Below are positions 52,215 through 61,288 of a stretch of 64,000 nucleotides of DNA, piece after piece. A model generated the notes under the pieces. That model worked only from the letters and a program-made list of their open reading frames with translations, did not search any database and was not told where the DNA came from. Made by a program: the position numbers and the translations under genes. Every line of letters begins with the position of its first letter. Position 1 is the first letter of the stretch. Origin of the DNA: Clostridium bowmanii (lineage in GTDB: Bacteria; Bacillota; Clostridia; Clostridiales; Clostridiaceae); contig NZ_JAHLDL010000010.1 in NCBI RefSeq assembly GCF_018861315.1, positions 1 to 64,000 of the forward strand, read 5' to 3'.

Positions 52215-53480
52215 ATGAAAGCACTTAAAGGCAACATAATTTTTACTGCTTCTTGTGAAAAGTTCGAAATCTATGAAGACAGTTATCTTGTAGAAGCTGA
52301 TGGATCAGTTATAGGGATATTCAAAGAACTTCCAAGCCACTTAAAGGGGATTGAAGTAGATGATTTTGGTAATTCACTAATAATTCCTGGATTCGTAGAT
52401 ATGCACCTGCATGCTCCACAGTTTCAGAATATGGGTCTTGGCCTAGATGAGGAACTGCTGCAATGGCTTGATAAGTATACGTTTCCAGAAGAAGCTAAAT
52501 ATAGCAATGAGCAGTATGCTAGGAGACTTTACACAAATCTTGCAAAGGCGTTGTGGCGAAATGGAACCACTCGCGTTGTACTTTTCTCTTCGATTCACAG
52601 AAATGGAACTGAAATCCTAATGGATGTCATGAATAGAGCGGGTATTGGTGCCTACGTTGGAAAGGTTAATATGGATAGAAATTCACCGGATTATTATGTA
52701 GAGTCAACTGAGGAATCACTAGCATCTACTGAAGAGTGGATATTGGCTACAAAGGACAAGTACAATCTTGTAAAGCCTATAATAACACCAAGGTTCGTTC
52801 CATCATGTTCAGTAAAACTCATGAAGGGTCTTGCTAAGCTTTCTGAAAAGTACAATCTTAAAGTGCAAAGTCATCTTTCTGAGAATGAGGATGAGATCCA
52901 ATGGGTGAAAACACTCCATCCAGAATTTGAATCATACGCAGATGTATATGAGGTCATGAACCTTCTGACTGAAAATACGATTATGGCTCATGCGGTACAC
53001 AGTACCCCGGAAGAAATAGAGCTACTAGCTAAAAGAAACAGCTTTATAGCACACTGCCCAAATGCTAATTACAACTTGTCATCAGGTATAATGCCAGCAA
53101 GGAAATTCCTTGATGCTGGAATTAAGGTTGGACTTGGCACAGACATAGGTGCAGGTCATCAGATAGGTATATATATGGTAATGAACCGTGCCGTTCAATC
53201 GTCGAAGATAAATTGGCTCACTAGTGGAAAGGTTGAAAGGTGCCTTACAATGCCTGAGGCTTTCTATATGGGAACAAAAGGTGGCGGAGAATTCTTTGGC
53301 AAGGTGGGGTCTTTCGAGGCTGGATACTCACTAGATGCTCTCGTAATAGATGATGAAAACCTTGGCGATAGGGATTTTAGAAGCATTGAAGAGCGCCTCC
53401 AAAGGTTCATATACTGCGGAGACGACAGAAATATAACAAAACGATATGTTGCTGGAAAACTACTTTCTGAGCCAATGTGA
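52215..53480 (+). CDS. guaD: Guanine deaminase
   Basis: 421-aa zinc amidohydrolase converting guanine to xanthine, the substrate of the hydroxylase operon just upstream. Metal and active-site motifs: GFVDMHLHAPQF (HxH, about residue 65), QSHLSENEDE (His about 218), MAHAVHSTPEE (His about 258), LGTDIGAG (Asp about 310). GGGAGG precedes ATG. Regulation by the guanine riboswitch 137 nt upstream is predicted as activation. Genes for later steps are not in the window. Confidence 0.95.
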   Translation: MKALKGNIIFTASCEKFEIYEDSYLVEADGSVIGIFKELPSHLKGIEVDDFGNSLIIPGFVDMHLHAPQFQNMGLGLDEELLQWLDKYTFPEEAKYSNEQYARRLYTNLAKALWRNGTTRVVLFSSIHRNGTEILMDVMNRAGIGAYVGKVNMDRNSPDYYVESTEESLASTEEWILATKDKYNLVKPIITPRFVPSCSVKLMKGLAKLSEKYNLKVQSHLSENEDEIQWVKTLHPEFESYADVYEVMNLLTENTIMAHAVHSTPEEIELLAKRNSFIAHCPNANYNLSSGIMPARKFLDAGIKVGLGTDIGAGHQIGIYMVMNRAVQSSKINWLTSGKVERCLTMPEAFYMGTKGGGEFFGKVGSFEAGYSLDALVIDDENLGDRDFRSIEERLQRFIYCGDDRNITKRYVAGKLLSEPM

Positions 53481-53622
53481 ATGTTTAAAATTGTATAGGA
53501 ACTAAGGAGCACCAGTAGTATGTACTGATATTGATTGCTTTTCTATATCTATTTACTACCTTCCAATACTGAATATATTGTATAATGGTTATAATATATT
53601 TTTTATTTTAAAGGAGGTCCTT

Positions 53623-54363
53623 ATGAAAAAGAAAAGACTTTTAAAATTTATACCATTTGTTATTATAATACTCTTAGTAGGGTACTCAGCATTTTGGGTA
53701 TCTAATTATTCCAAACCAACTGAAGATGCTGTAGCTGTTTTTAATAGTAACAGTACCATAAATATTACAAGAGATAAATTTATCACCTTTACTCCAAAAT
53801 ATCAAGAAGCAACTACAGGGTTTATTTTCTATCCAGGTGGAAAAGTTGCACCTGAGGCCTATGCTCCACTTTGTAGTAAAATAGCAGCAAAAGGCTATAT
53901 GGTAGTTATCGTACCAATGCCTTTAAACCTCGCCATTTTAAATGGGGACAAAGGAAAGGAAGTTATTGCTACCTATCCTGGGATTAAAAATTGGGCTATT
54001 GGTGGACATTCCCTTGGTGGAGTAATGGCTGCAAGCTTCGCTCATGATCATTTAGATTTAGTAAAGGGATTAATTATGTATGCAGCTTACCCTCAAAATA
54101 AAGATGACTTATCAAGTTCCAACCTCAAAGTTTTATCATTATGGGGCTCCGAAGATGGATGTGCAGATATAACAAAAGTAACTGGTGCAAAAGATATACT
54201 TCCAAAGGATACTGGATTTAAATCTATCGCTGGTGCTAACCATGCTCAGTTTGGTAACTACGGAAATCAAAAGGGTGATAATCCAGCTAAAATTTCTAGT
54301 ATAGAACAACAAAATTTAGCAGTTCAATATACAATTAATTTATTGAGTGAGGTTTCTAAATAA
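53623..54363 (+). CDS. Alpha/beta hydrolase, membrane-anchored or secreted
   Basis: 246 aa from ATG 53623 (AAAGGAGG upstream; the frame extends to 53578 without a site). N-terminal hydrophobic segment (about 8-25), then an alpha/beta hydrolase domain: GFIFYPGGKV (oxyanion side), nucleophile Ser in IGGHSLGGVMA, Asp in LWGSEDGCAD and His in GANHAQFG. Substrate unknown. It follows guaD but has its own site and spacing and is probably independent. Confidence 0.85.
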   Translation: MKKKRLLKFIPFVIIILLVGYSAFWVSNYSKPTEDAVAVFNSNSTINITRDKFITFTPKYQEATTGFIFYPGGKVAPEAYAPLCSKIAAKGYMVVIVPMPLNLAILNGDKGKEVIATYPGIKNWAIGGHSLGGVMAASFAHDHLDLVKGLIMYAAYPQNKDDLSSSNLKVLSLWGSEDGCADITKVTGAKDILPKDTGFKSIAGANHAQFGNYGNQKGDNPAKISSIEQQNLAVQYTINLLSEVSK

Positions 54364-54486
54364 TTCCTTACTGAAAACCGCTACCCTTTATAGCTATTAC
54401 AGCCATGAAAGATGCGGTTACCTTTATGTTTTTAACTTATTCGTTAACTTCCATTTAAATTCTTTTAATAATCTCGGCTTCCTCTG

Positions 54487-54789
54487 TTAATCTTTTTCAT
54501 CACTCCATACAGCACTTTTCCTTTTACACACATAATTACCCCTAAGCTTATCGACATCATGTCCTTCAAGTGTCAAAAGCTTTTCCCTTAAAAAGCCAGC
54601 TCCACTTCTGCATATTCCAATGCCCTTTTGTGGCAACACCTCAATCATCTCATTACCATTATTATTTTTTAAAGATAAATACTTTAACCCATTAGGCGAA
54701 AAAGTAACACTTATTATATCTGTTTCTAAAAAATCAATAATTTTATTAACCTGCATTACTCGTCCTCTTTTCGCAGAAATTTTTGCCAT
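54487..54789 (-). CDS. Hypothetical protein
   Basis: 100 aa with no recognised family; starts MAKISAKRGRVMQVNKII and contains a beta-rich middle (GLKYLSLKNNNGNEMIEV). No good ribosome site precedes the ATG, and the second half (HDVDKLRGNYVCKRKSAVW) does not read like the first, so this could be a fragment or a fusion. Confidence 0.35.
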   Translation of the reverse strand: MAKISAKRGRVMQVNKIIDFLETDIISVTFSPNGLKYLSLKNNNGNEMIEVLPQKGIGICRSGAGFLREKLLTLEGHDVDKLRGNYVCKRKSAVWSDEKD

Positions 54790-54840
54790 CTATTTCATAT
54801 ATATATTAAGTTGGTCTTCTATATAAAATTATATTTAGTT

Positions 54841-55167
54841 CTATTTATTGCTTACAAATAAAGACATTATAATCCCTAATACAAAAATAGGAAAATAGGA
54901 TAAAATTGATGCTTTCAAAAATATAGAAAGTCTATTTACAAATCGTTTTGAATATTTTAAATTAAAAATGCTGCAACAAATGAAAGGTAACATACTAAAA
55001 ATTAAAGCACATGAAAGTCGTGATAACCATATATTTCGTGTGTAATAAGATATAAAAAACATAGAAATAGCACCAATAGTTATAGATATACACATAGCTA
55101 TAATCAGAATAATACAAAATAATATATTACTTTTATAAGCTTTTAAAAGTTCTTTAATTCTAATCAC
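54841..55167 (-). CDS. Small three-helix membrane protein
   Basis: 108 aa with three membrane helices (about 13-35, 45-68 and 82-104) and basic loops (KYSKRFVNRLS). No family recognised. The TGGGTGATTAG region before ATG gives a moderate site. Divergent to the LysM-YkuD pair. Confidence 0.5.
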   Translation of the reverse strand: MIRIKELLKAYKSNILFCIILIIAMCISITIGAISMFFISYYTRNIWLSRLSCALIFSMLPFICCSIFNLKYSKRFVNRLSIFLKASILSYFPIFVLGIIMSLFVSNK

Positions 55168-55364
55168 CCACTTTTTTATATTTTACAAATATTATGTATA
55201 AAAGTCAACATAGATATATTTAATATTCAAAACAGTCAACTCTGATTTCATTTCCAGAAAGTCATTTAACCACATGACCCAATTACCTTTATTAACAGTT
55301 ATTGTAACATATTGAAAGTAAATAGAATATCATATAATATATTCTTTTTTTTGGGGTGATGACT
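55168..55364. other. Divergent promoter region
   Basis: AT-rich; possible -10 TATAATAT at about 55333 for the LysM-YkuD gene. No gene seen. Confidence 0.35.
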
Positions 55365-56060
55365 ATGATTTATCGAAATCCTTACAACCAATGTCCTGCT
55401 GGCTCAGTACCCTATACCATAAGAGATAAAGATACTTTGGGAAACATAGCAAGCTTCTACAATACTACTGTACAAGATATAGTACAATTTAACCCTGGTA
55501 TATCCCCGAATAATTTGCAGGTAGGTCAACATATATGTGTTCCTCTAAAACTTCAGATGTACCCTTCTTGTCCAACAACCAATTATTATGTTGTGGTAGA
55601 GGGTGATTCCCTTGTTTCAATAGCAAGCAGCTTTAATATTACAGCTCAGCAGCTATTGTATTCAAACTATGGAATTGACCCTAATGATTTGTATATAGAT
55701 GAGATATTATGCATACCTGTTGCCCCCCCTATCGTTGCTGTTGAAATAAATATAGGTGAGCACAAGCTTGTAGTATATCGAAATGGAAATGTGCTTAAAA
55801 CATATAGAATTGGTCTTGAAAATCCTAATGATCCGATTCCTCGTGGAACTTTCACAGTTGTAAATAAGCAGGTAGATCCTGGTGTGGAACGAGGAGCAAG
55901 ATGGATTGGACTTTCTACCCCTGGCCTTGGTATCCAGGGTACTAATAATCCTCAGTTTATTGAAAACATTTCGCAGGGACATAGTATAATACTGTCCAAC
56001 CGTGATGTAAGTGAGCTATTTAATCTTATGCCTGTAGTGACAACAGTAATGATACTATAA
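55365..56060 (+). CDS. LysM-LysM-YkuD protein with degenerate catalytic site
   Basis: About 231 aa from ATG 55365 (GGGGTG upstream). Two LysM repeats (about residues 15-60, YTIRDKDTLGNIASFYNTTV; 73-118, YYVVVEGDSLVSIASSFNIT) bind peptidoglycan. The C-terminal YkuD-like domain (VEINIGEHKLVVYRNGNVLK, IPRGTFTVVNKQVDPG) has GIQGTNNP where active enzymes have GIHGTNNP and SQGHSIIL where they have S(H/N)GCIRM: the catalytic Cys and the His of the HG motif are missing. No signal peptide is visible. Probably a non-catalytic wall or spore protein. 43 nt from the intact paralogue. Confidence 0.85.
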   Translation: MIYRNPYNQCPAGSVPYTIRDKDTLGNIASFYNTTVQDIVQFNPGISPNNLQVGQHICVPLKLQMYPSCPTTNYYVVVEGDSLVSIASSFNITAQQLLYSNYGIDPNDLYIDEILCIPVAPPIVAVEINIGEHKLVVYRNGNVLKTYRIGLENPNDPIPRGTFTVVNKQVDPGVERGARWIGLSTPGLGIQGTNNPQFIENISQGHSIILSNRDVSELFNLMPVVTTVMIL

Positions 56061-56103
56061 TTGAAATTTATCCATTTAATATTCTTATTTCGAGGTGAAC
56101 TTT

Positions 56104-56976
56104 ATGATTTATGTAGATTTAAACCGCCAATGTCCAATGGGGACATCTTCTTATGCGGTTCAAAATGGCGACACCTTGTATAAAATTGCAATTAAATTTA
56201 ATACAACGGTTGATGCTATTGTTTCATCAAACCCAGACATCGATACCGAAAGTTTAAGAGTAGGGCAGGTGGTTTGCATACCACAAACACAACCACAGGC
56301 TTCTACATGCCCTATTGGAACTTCTCCCTATGAAATAAAAAGAGGAGATAACTTAGCTACCATTGCCAATAGATTTAATACTTCTATTGAATCAATTCTC
56401 TCCATAAATCCAAGTATACTTCCAGAGAATTTAAGCATAGGTCAGGTAATTTGTATAGCACAGGAAAAGACAGAACAGGCTGTTTGCCCCATGCTTAACA
56501 CCTATGTCATCCGTAAAGGAGAAACCTTTGGCTCAATTACAATATCACTTAATGTATCCCTTCAGAGCCTATTAAATTTAAATCCTGGCGTAGATCCTAA
56601 TAACTTGAATATAGGCCAGGTCATATGTGTGCCTATTTCGTCAATTCTTTTTAGCATTACTATAAATACTACGGCTAAAACACTCACCTTGTACAGAAAT
56701 GGAATATTTTTCAAGGCATATCCCGTTGCTGTAGGAAAACCTAGAACACCTACACCTATGGGGACATTTACAATAATAAACAAACAGATTAACCCTGGAG
56801 GACCTTTTGGTTCAAGATGGATGGGTTTGTCAAAACCCCATTACGGGATTCATGGTACAAATAATCCACCTTCCATAGGTACAGCTGCCTCAAACGGTTG
56901 TATACGAATGTATGCTAATGATGTAGAGGACCTCTTTAACTATGCCAGTGTAGGTACTGTAGTTAGGATATTCTAG
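56104..56976 (+). CDS. LysM-LysM-LysM-YkuD L,D-transpeptidase
   Basis: 290 aa from ATG 56104 (GAGGTG 6 nt upstream). Three LysM repeats (YAVQNGDTLYKIAIKFNTTV; YEIKRGDNLATIANRFNTSI; YVIRKGETFGSITISLNVSL) and an intact YkuD domain with GIHGTNNPP and SNGCIRMYANDVEDLF. It forms or attaches 3-3 type peptide links, perhaps in the spore or vegetative wall. No signal peptide visible, as in several clostridial homologues. Co-transcribed with the inactive paralogue; terminator follows. Confidence 0.92.
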   Translation: MIYVDLNRQCPMGTSSYAVQNGDTLYKIAIKFNTTVDAIVSSNPDIDTESLRVGQVVCIPQTQPQASTCPIGTSPYEIKRGDNLATIANRFNTSIESILSINPSILPENLSIGQVICIAQEKTEQAVCPMLNTYVIRKGETFGSITISLNVSLQSLLNLNPGVDPNNLNIGQVICVPISSILFSITINTTAKTLTLYRNGIFFKAYPVAVGKPRTPTPMGTFTIINKQINPGGPFGSRWMGLSKPHYGIHGTNNPPSIGTAASNGCIRMYANDVEDLFNYASVGTVVRIF

Positions 56977-56994
56977 CAGTTTAAATTTCCAAGT

Positions 56995-57022
56995 AAAAAA
57001 GAGCATAATTGGCTCTTTTTTT
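56995..57022 (+). terminator. Terminator of the LysM-YkuD pair
   Basis: AAAAAAGAGC/GCTCTTTTTTT with a 7-nt loop, 18 nt after the stop. Confidence 0.9.
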
Positions 57023-57113
57023 AGTTCTTATATGCTTGTACCCCTTAATCCTTATAACAATAGTATGTGAATAATTTTTACTACGATACTTCATTATCCA
57101 TACCCAAATTGAT

Positions 57114-57154
57114 AAGCGGCCTCAGTCCTATGTAATATCGGACTGAGGCCGCTT
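57114..57154. terminator. GC-rich 15-bp hairpin
   Basis: AAGCGGCCTCAGTCC (57114-57128) and its exact complement (57140-57154). It lies 37 nt after the chemoreceptor frame (minus strand). Much richer in GC than its surroundings and without a strong T-run. Confidence 0.6.
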
Positions 57155-57190
57155 AGCAACGATGGCAGACTTGAAGCTTCCAAAATGTTG

Positions 57191-58909
57191 TTAAATCTTA
57201 AATTGTTGAACTATTTCATTTAATTTTTGAGCAAGTTCCGCTTGGCTTTGTGCTGTTATTGCTACTTGCTCTATAGCCTGCGACGTTTCATTCATGCTTT
57301 CTTTAATTATAAGTGCTTCTTCACTTGAGCTTTGCGAAGACACAGCCATACTTTGAACTGCTTCACTTACTTGTCCAACTGTTGCTGTAATTTCTTCAGA
57401 CATAGCTGCTATTTCTTCAGACATTTTACTTACAAAATCTGAATCATTATAATACTGATTTCCAGTTTCTGCATATGCACTAAATTGTTCTTGAACATGT
57501 GTATTTATAAATTCTAGTATGTCGCTACCTGTGTCAATACTACTTTTGAATGCCCCTTGAACTCTAACAATAGTATCTTGAATATTTATTACTGCTTGTG
57601 CTGACTGCTCTGCAAGTTTTCTTACCTCATCTGCTACCACTGCGAATCCTCTTCCTTGTTCCCCAGCTCATGCCGCCTCTATTGCAGCATTTAATGCAAG
57701 TAGATTGGTTTGTGTTGCTATACTTCCGATAGTGTCCGCCATAACTTTTATACTATCTACTACTTTTCCATCCTCAATAGCCTTTTCCATCTTCTTTTGT
57801 TTTTCAGTATATAACTTTTGAGTTTCGTCAATGGCCTTTTGACTATTACTTTGAACTTCAGTAGCTTTTTCTTTAAATTGATATGAATTATTACTTCCTT
57901 CCATGGCCCTTGAAGATAATACATTTATACTCGAATCTACTTCTTCAATAGATGCACTTATTTCCTCTGAAGCGCCACTTGATTCTTGCATACCCGTAGC
58001 TATTGAATCTACTGCTTCATCTATAATTACAACTTTTGAAGATAATTCTTCAACTGTAGCTGAGAGTTCTTCAGACGACGCACCTATCTCCTGTGCATTT
58101 TCCATAATTACCTTTAATAAACTATTCACATTATGTTGTGCAGCATTTAAAGCTACAGCTGTTTGTCCAAATTCGTCTTCCCTTGTAATATTAAGTGGAG
58201 TTGAGAAATCGTAGGAAGATAGCCTATTAGCTAATTCTTTTATCTTATTTAGTGGATCCGATATATTTTTACTTAATATGTATGCCATAAAAATTATAAT
58301 AAAAAATGCTATAGTTGTATAAGTTATTATTGTGTATCTAACCTTATTAAACTGAGCTATGTTATCTAAATTAGCCTCTGCAGCTAATTTCTGATTTATT
58401 TCAATACATTTTTCTAAATTTGCAAACATAGAAATTTTAATTTGATTTATTTCAGAATTAAAAATTTTAACTGCTTCCTCATAGCTGTTAGCTTTTGCAA
58501 GTTCTATTATCTTATCTCTTCCCTCTCTATATTTTACTAATTCATTCTTAAATTCATTATATGCTTTATCCTCTTCTATTGAATTTGAAGGTATACTTTC
58601 GTATTCCTTTTGAAACTTTACATCTTCATCGGTTAATTCATCTATACTTTTTATTTGCTCATCTAATTTTGATCTATCTCTTTCAAAAACAATTTTAAGC
58701 ATATTAACTCTCATTTCATTAATATTTCCTTTAATTTCTTCCAAGTCCTTAATAGATATTAAACTATTACTATATATAGACCTAGAGCCCTCATTTATTT
58801 TTGATGAACTTAATATACCTTGTAATCCTATCAAAATCATAAAAATACAAATCACTGAAAATGCTAATATAAGTTTCTTCTTTACACCTAAATTAATAAA
58901 AAATTTCAT
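57191..58909 (-). pseudogene. Methyl-accepting chemotaxis protein with one nonsense codon
   Basis: 573 codons in a single frame. N-terminal anchor (about 10-30), periplasmic four-helix bundle (about 31-190), second membrane helix, HAMP (KNISDPLNKIKELANRLSSY) and the signalling coiled coil. At the conserved tip [20 protein letters not shown] the arginine codon is TGA (57668-57670; CGA to TGA by one transition). After it GEQGRGFAVVADEVRKLAEQ and the rest follow normally to 57191. Read literally it gives a 413-aa N-terminal piece lacking the CheA/CheW contact tip. Monocistronic. Confidence 0.88.
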
Positions 58910-59152
58910 TCTAACTCTCCCCTTCTTTTTTTAAAATATATTCTTCGAATTATAAATAGCAAAAATTAATAATTGTTAATAAAATTTCAGTGTATTTATT
59001 ACGTTTTGTGTTATAGTTATATTATATAACTCAATTTGTGGTTTTGTAAACATATTCTTCCTAAAATAACAAAATTATTTTTATAATAATAAAAAGTATT
59101 AAAATCTATTGAATTTTACGGTATTTTATGTCAATCTATAATTGAAGGGTAG
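58910..59152. other. Divergent region, chemoreceptor and B12-binding regulator
   Basis: About 240 nt of AT-rich sequence that could hold operators for the divergent regulator; no clear dyad was identified. Confidence 0.35.
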
Positions 59153-60091
59153 GTGATTAAAATAAGTAGTTTTTGTAATAGACTAAAAAATCTTCGTGTA
59201 GAAAATAATTTACTTCAGAAGGATTTAGCTGAAATGCTTGCTTTAGCTCAAACAACTATAGCTAATTATGAGCAGGGTAAACGCTTTCCGGATGAAGAAA
59301 TGCTGCTAAAAATAGCAGACTTTTTTAATGTTTCACTAGATTACCTACTTGGAAGATCAGAAATAAATAGTGCTAATGAAGATTTTACACAAAGGGATTC
59401 ATTAAAATTATCTAAGTCTTTCATAGACCCTACGGTACTAGCATTAAAGACTTCATATTTTGATGCTTTAATTAACGGTAATTTGCAAATAGCTAGTGAA
59501 CTGATTTTAAACGCAGTTGAAAGTGGCATAATTGATATAAAAAGAGTATATAGTGATATATTCGAAAGGTCTCTTATAGAAATTGGAGAGCAGTGGGATA
59601 TGAATATTATAGATGTTTACCAAGAACATTATTTTTCAAATTCTACGCTGTTGATAATGTCACAACTTTTTCCTCATTTCCATACGTGTGAAAAAAATGG
59701 TCATACCCTTGTATCCTTAAGTACTTCTGGAGATTCTCATATTATTGGAATACGTATGGTTACAGATTTTTTTGAAATTGATGGCTGGAAAACATATTTA
59801 CTTGGATCTGACGTTCCAACACAGAGTGTGATAAAAGCAATTAAAGAACGTAAAGCTGATATTCTAGCAATTTCTTGTACAATACCTTACTATCTGAGTT
59901 CAGTGAAATCTTTAATTGCAGCTATAAGGAGTTTGAAAGAATTGGACAATGTTAAAATAATAGTAGGTGGGAGACTATTCAATAGGTATAAAATTTTATG
60001 GAAATCCGTTGGAGCCGATGGATGTTCATCTACTGCAGATGCGGCTGTAAAGGTAGCTAATGAGTTTATGATGAATAGAACTTTGCAATAA
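59153..60091 (+). CDS. XRE-type HTH regulator with CarH-like B12-binding domain
   Basis: 312 aa. Residues 8-66 are an XRE helix-turn-helix (LRVENNLLQKDLAEMLALAQ, TTIANYEQGKRFPDEEMLLK). Residues 95-175 form a four-helix B12-cap domain with W-x9-E-H (QWDMNIIDVYQEHYF), and 180-305 a Rossmann B12 domain with DxHxxG (SGDSHIIGIRM) and VGGRLF. W-x9-EH plus DxHxxG is the signature of AdoCbl light sensors of the CarH/LitR family, which normally have a MerR HTH. So this may be a light- or cobalamin-responsive regulator. GTG start after AAGGG. Divergent to the broken chemoreceptor gene. Confidence 0.88.
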   Translation: MIKISSFCNRLKNLRVENNLLQKDLAEMLALAQTTIANYEQGKRFPDEEMLLKIADFFNVSLDYLLGRSEINSANEDFTQRDSLKLSKSFIDPTVLALKTSYFDALINGNLQIASELILNAVESGIIDIKRVYSDIFERSLIEIGEQWDMNIIDVYQEHYFSNSTLLIMSQLFPHFHTCEKNGHTLVSLSTSGDSHIIGIRMVTDFFEIDGWKTYLLGSDVPTQSVIKAIKERKADILAISCTIPYYLSSVKSLIAAIRSLKELDNVKIIVGGRLFNRYKILWKSVGADGCSSTADAAVKVANEFMMNRTLQ

Positions 60092-60202
60092 CCTTAAATC
60101 ATTGAAACTATATCTGTTGTATCTTTAATTAATTTTAATTCTCTAAAACATTTTACAATCTATCTTACACTAAATACAAAAAATAGAGCCAGCGGATAAC
60201 AG
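60092..60202. other. Spacer with half of a dispersed repeat
   Basis: AAAAATAGAGCCAGCGGATAA (about 60179-60199) matches only the left arm of the terminator-like repeat at 45216; the right arm is absent. Confidence 0.45.
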
Positions 60203-60362
60203 TTATTCCTTCTCTGTGATATCCTCTCCGTAAAACCATACCTTCAAGTCAAAATGATGATCATACCTTCTTTTATGATGCATCTCTCCATTTCTAATTT
60301 CAAAATAGGGGTGTGTATAAGGAATACTCCTGTCCAAAACATTCTTCACGAAAGGACTGAAT
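60203..60362 (-). pseudogene. C-terminal remnant of an unidentified protein
   Basis: A minus frame of about 53 codons without start: GFSPFVKNVLDRSIPYTHPY, FEIRNGEMHHKRRYDHHFDL, KVWFYGEDITEKE-stop. Clearly protein-like with a His-rich centre, but I do not recognise the family. It is bounded by a terminator on the right and a half repeat on the left. Confidence 0.45.
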
Positions 60363-60375
60363 CCACAAAAAAAAC

Positions 60376-60406
60376 AAAAGAAAGAGCCCTAATGGCTCTT
60401 TCTTTT
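60376..60406. terminator. Bidirectional terminator
   Basis: 13-bp perfect stem AAAAGAAAGAGCC/GGCTCTTTCTTTT (60376-60388, 60394-60406). Ends the small stress-gene group on the minus strand. Confidence 0.85.
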
Positions 60407-60421
60407 CTATGAAAAATTTTC

Positions 60422-60574
60422 CTATCTAATTCTTTTTTTTGAAATGATATCCACTATAAACACTATTGCAGCAATTACTAGTAAAATATGTATCAAACCG
60501 CCGCCAATACTAAATATTAATCCTAAAACCCAAAAGAATACTACAACTGCACCTATGAAACTTAAAATACCCAT
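60422..60574 (-). CDS. Small membrane protein, Lmo0937/DUF5670 family
   Basis: 50 aa (MGILSFIGAVVVFFWVLGL ... SKKRIR), two hydrophobic segments around SIGGGL and a basic tail. It is a clear paralogue of 4112-4267, with the same leader AAAGGTTGTGTTCTAG before ATG. It follows a 21-aa hydrophobic peptide and a CsbD gene on the same strand, suggesting a stress regulon. Confidence 0.8.
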   Translation of the reverse strand: MGILSFIGAVVVFFWVLGLIFSIGGGLIHILLVIAAIVFIVDIISKKRIR

Positions 60575-60628
60575 CTAGAACACAACCTTTCTTATATTAA
60601 TTTACTATTATAATAGTAAATCTCTTAA

Positions 60629-60694
60629 CTAAAAAACACCAACAAATTTAAGTATTATTATTATTACAACAATTCCACCAATTAATGCTAACAT
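60629..60694 (-). CDS. 21-aa hydrophobic peptide
   Basis: ATG 60694 with AAGGAG 10 nt upstream encodes MLALIGGIVVIIIILKFVGV-F, a single membrane span. The good ribosome site and operon-like position between CsbD and the DUF5670 gene support expression. It could be a small stress membrane peptide or a type I toxin-like peptide; no antisense RNA promoter was identified. Confidence 0.5.
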   Translation of the reverse strand: MLALIGGIVVIIIILKFVGVF

Positions 60695-60779
60695 ACAATT
60701 CACACTCCTTGTTATTTTATAATCAATCGTCTATTTTTAATATTGCATTTTGAAATTTCGTTCAAAGTTATTTATATTC

Positions 60780-60983
60780 TTATTTTTCATTTAATGTATC
60801 ATTAAGCTTTTCTTCAATCTTATCTTCAGTTTTATCAATTTTTTCCTTTGAATTCCCTTTCTGATATTGAAGTTTCCCTTTAAGCTCCATCTCTTGGCTA
60901 TCTGTGACTTTGCCTACAGTCTCCTTGGTCTTCCCTACAACCTTATCTTTTGCATTTTCAACTTTATTATTTAAATTAGGCAT
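60780..60983 (-). CDS. CsbD family stress protein
   Basis: 67 aa, polar and lysine/glutamate-rich (KVENAKDKVVGKTKETVGKV, then KGKLQYQKGNSKEK), matching the CsbD fold signature G-K-x-KExxGKxT. CsbD-like proteins accumulate in general stress; the molecular role is unknown. GGAGGTG 4 nt before ATG. First of a probable three-gene group with the 21-aa and 50-aa membrane peptides. Confidence 0.88.
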   Translation of the reverse strand: MPNLNNKVENAKDKVVGKTKETVGKVTDSQEMELKGKLQYQKGNSKEKIDKTEDKIEEKLNDTLNEK

Positions 60984-61288
60984 CTTGCACCTCCATTTTA
61001 TCTAATATCGATATCAAATATATTTTCACATTCAAATTAATGAAATTTTTCTATAATCTAGAATGTATATTTATATTATACCACATAACTCTTAATCTTA
61101 CAACATTTTTCGACATTTTCAGTGTAAATCACCTTAACCTTCTAAGTTTCAAAGACTATTATTTAATTTTTAACCATCGTTTCTACCTATAATCTAATGA
61201 AGTATTTTCACTAACTTTAAAATTAATCTCAGTGGTTATCTTTTTCTTTTTTGTATCTAACCCGAGAAATCTAAAGCCCTCTTGCTAA
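60984..61288. other. Intergenic region upstream of csbD
   Basis: AT-rich, should contain the csbD promoter (minus strand). No gene and no strong dyad seen. Confidence 0.35.

Noticed and set aside
57668-57670. TGA in the chemoreceptor read as selenocysteine
   Set aside because: Homologues have Arg at this position, not Cys, and no SECIS-like hairpin is evident just after it.
60629-60694. Type I toxin-antitoxin system
   Set aside because: The peptide is toxin-like in size and hydrophobicity, but I could not identify an antisense RNA promoter, so only a small ORF is claimed.
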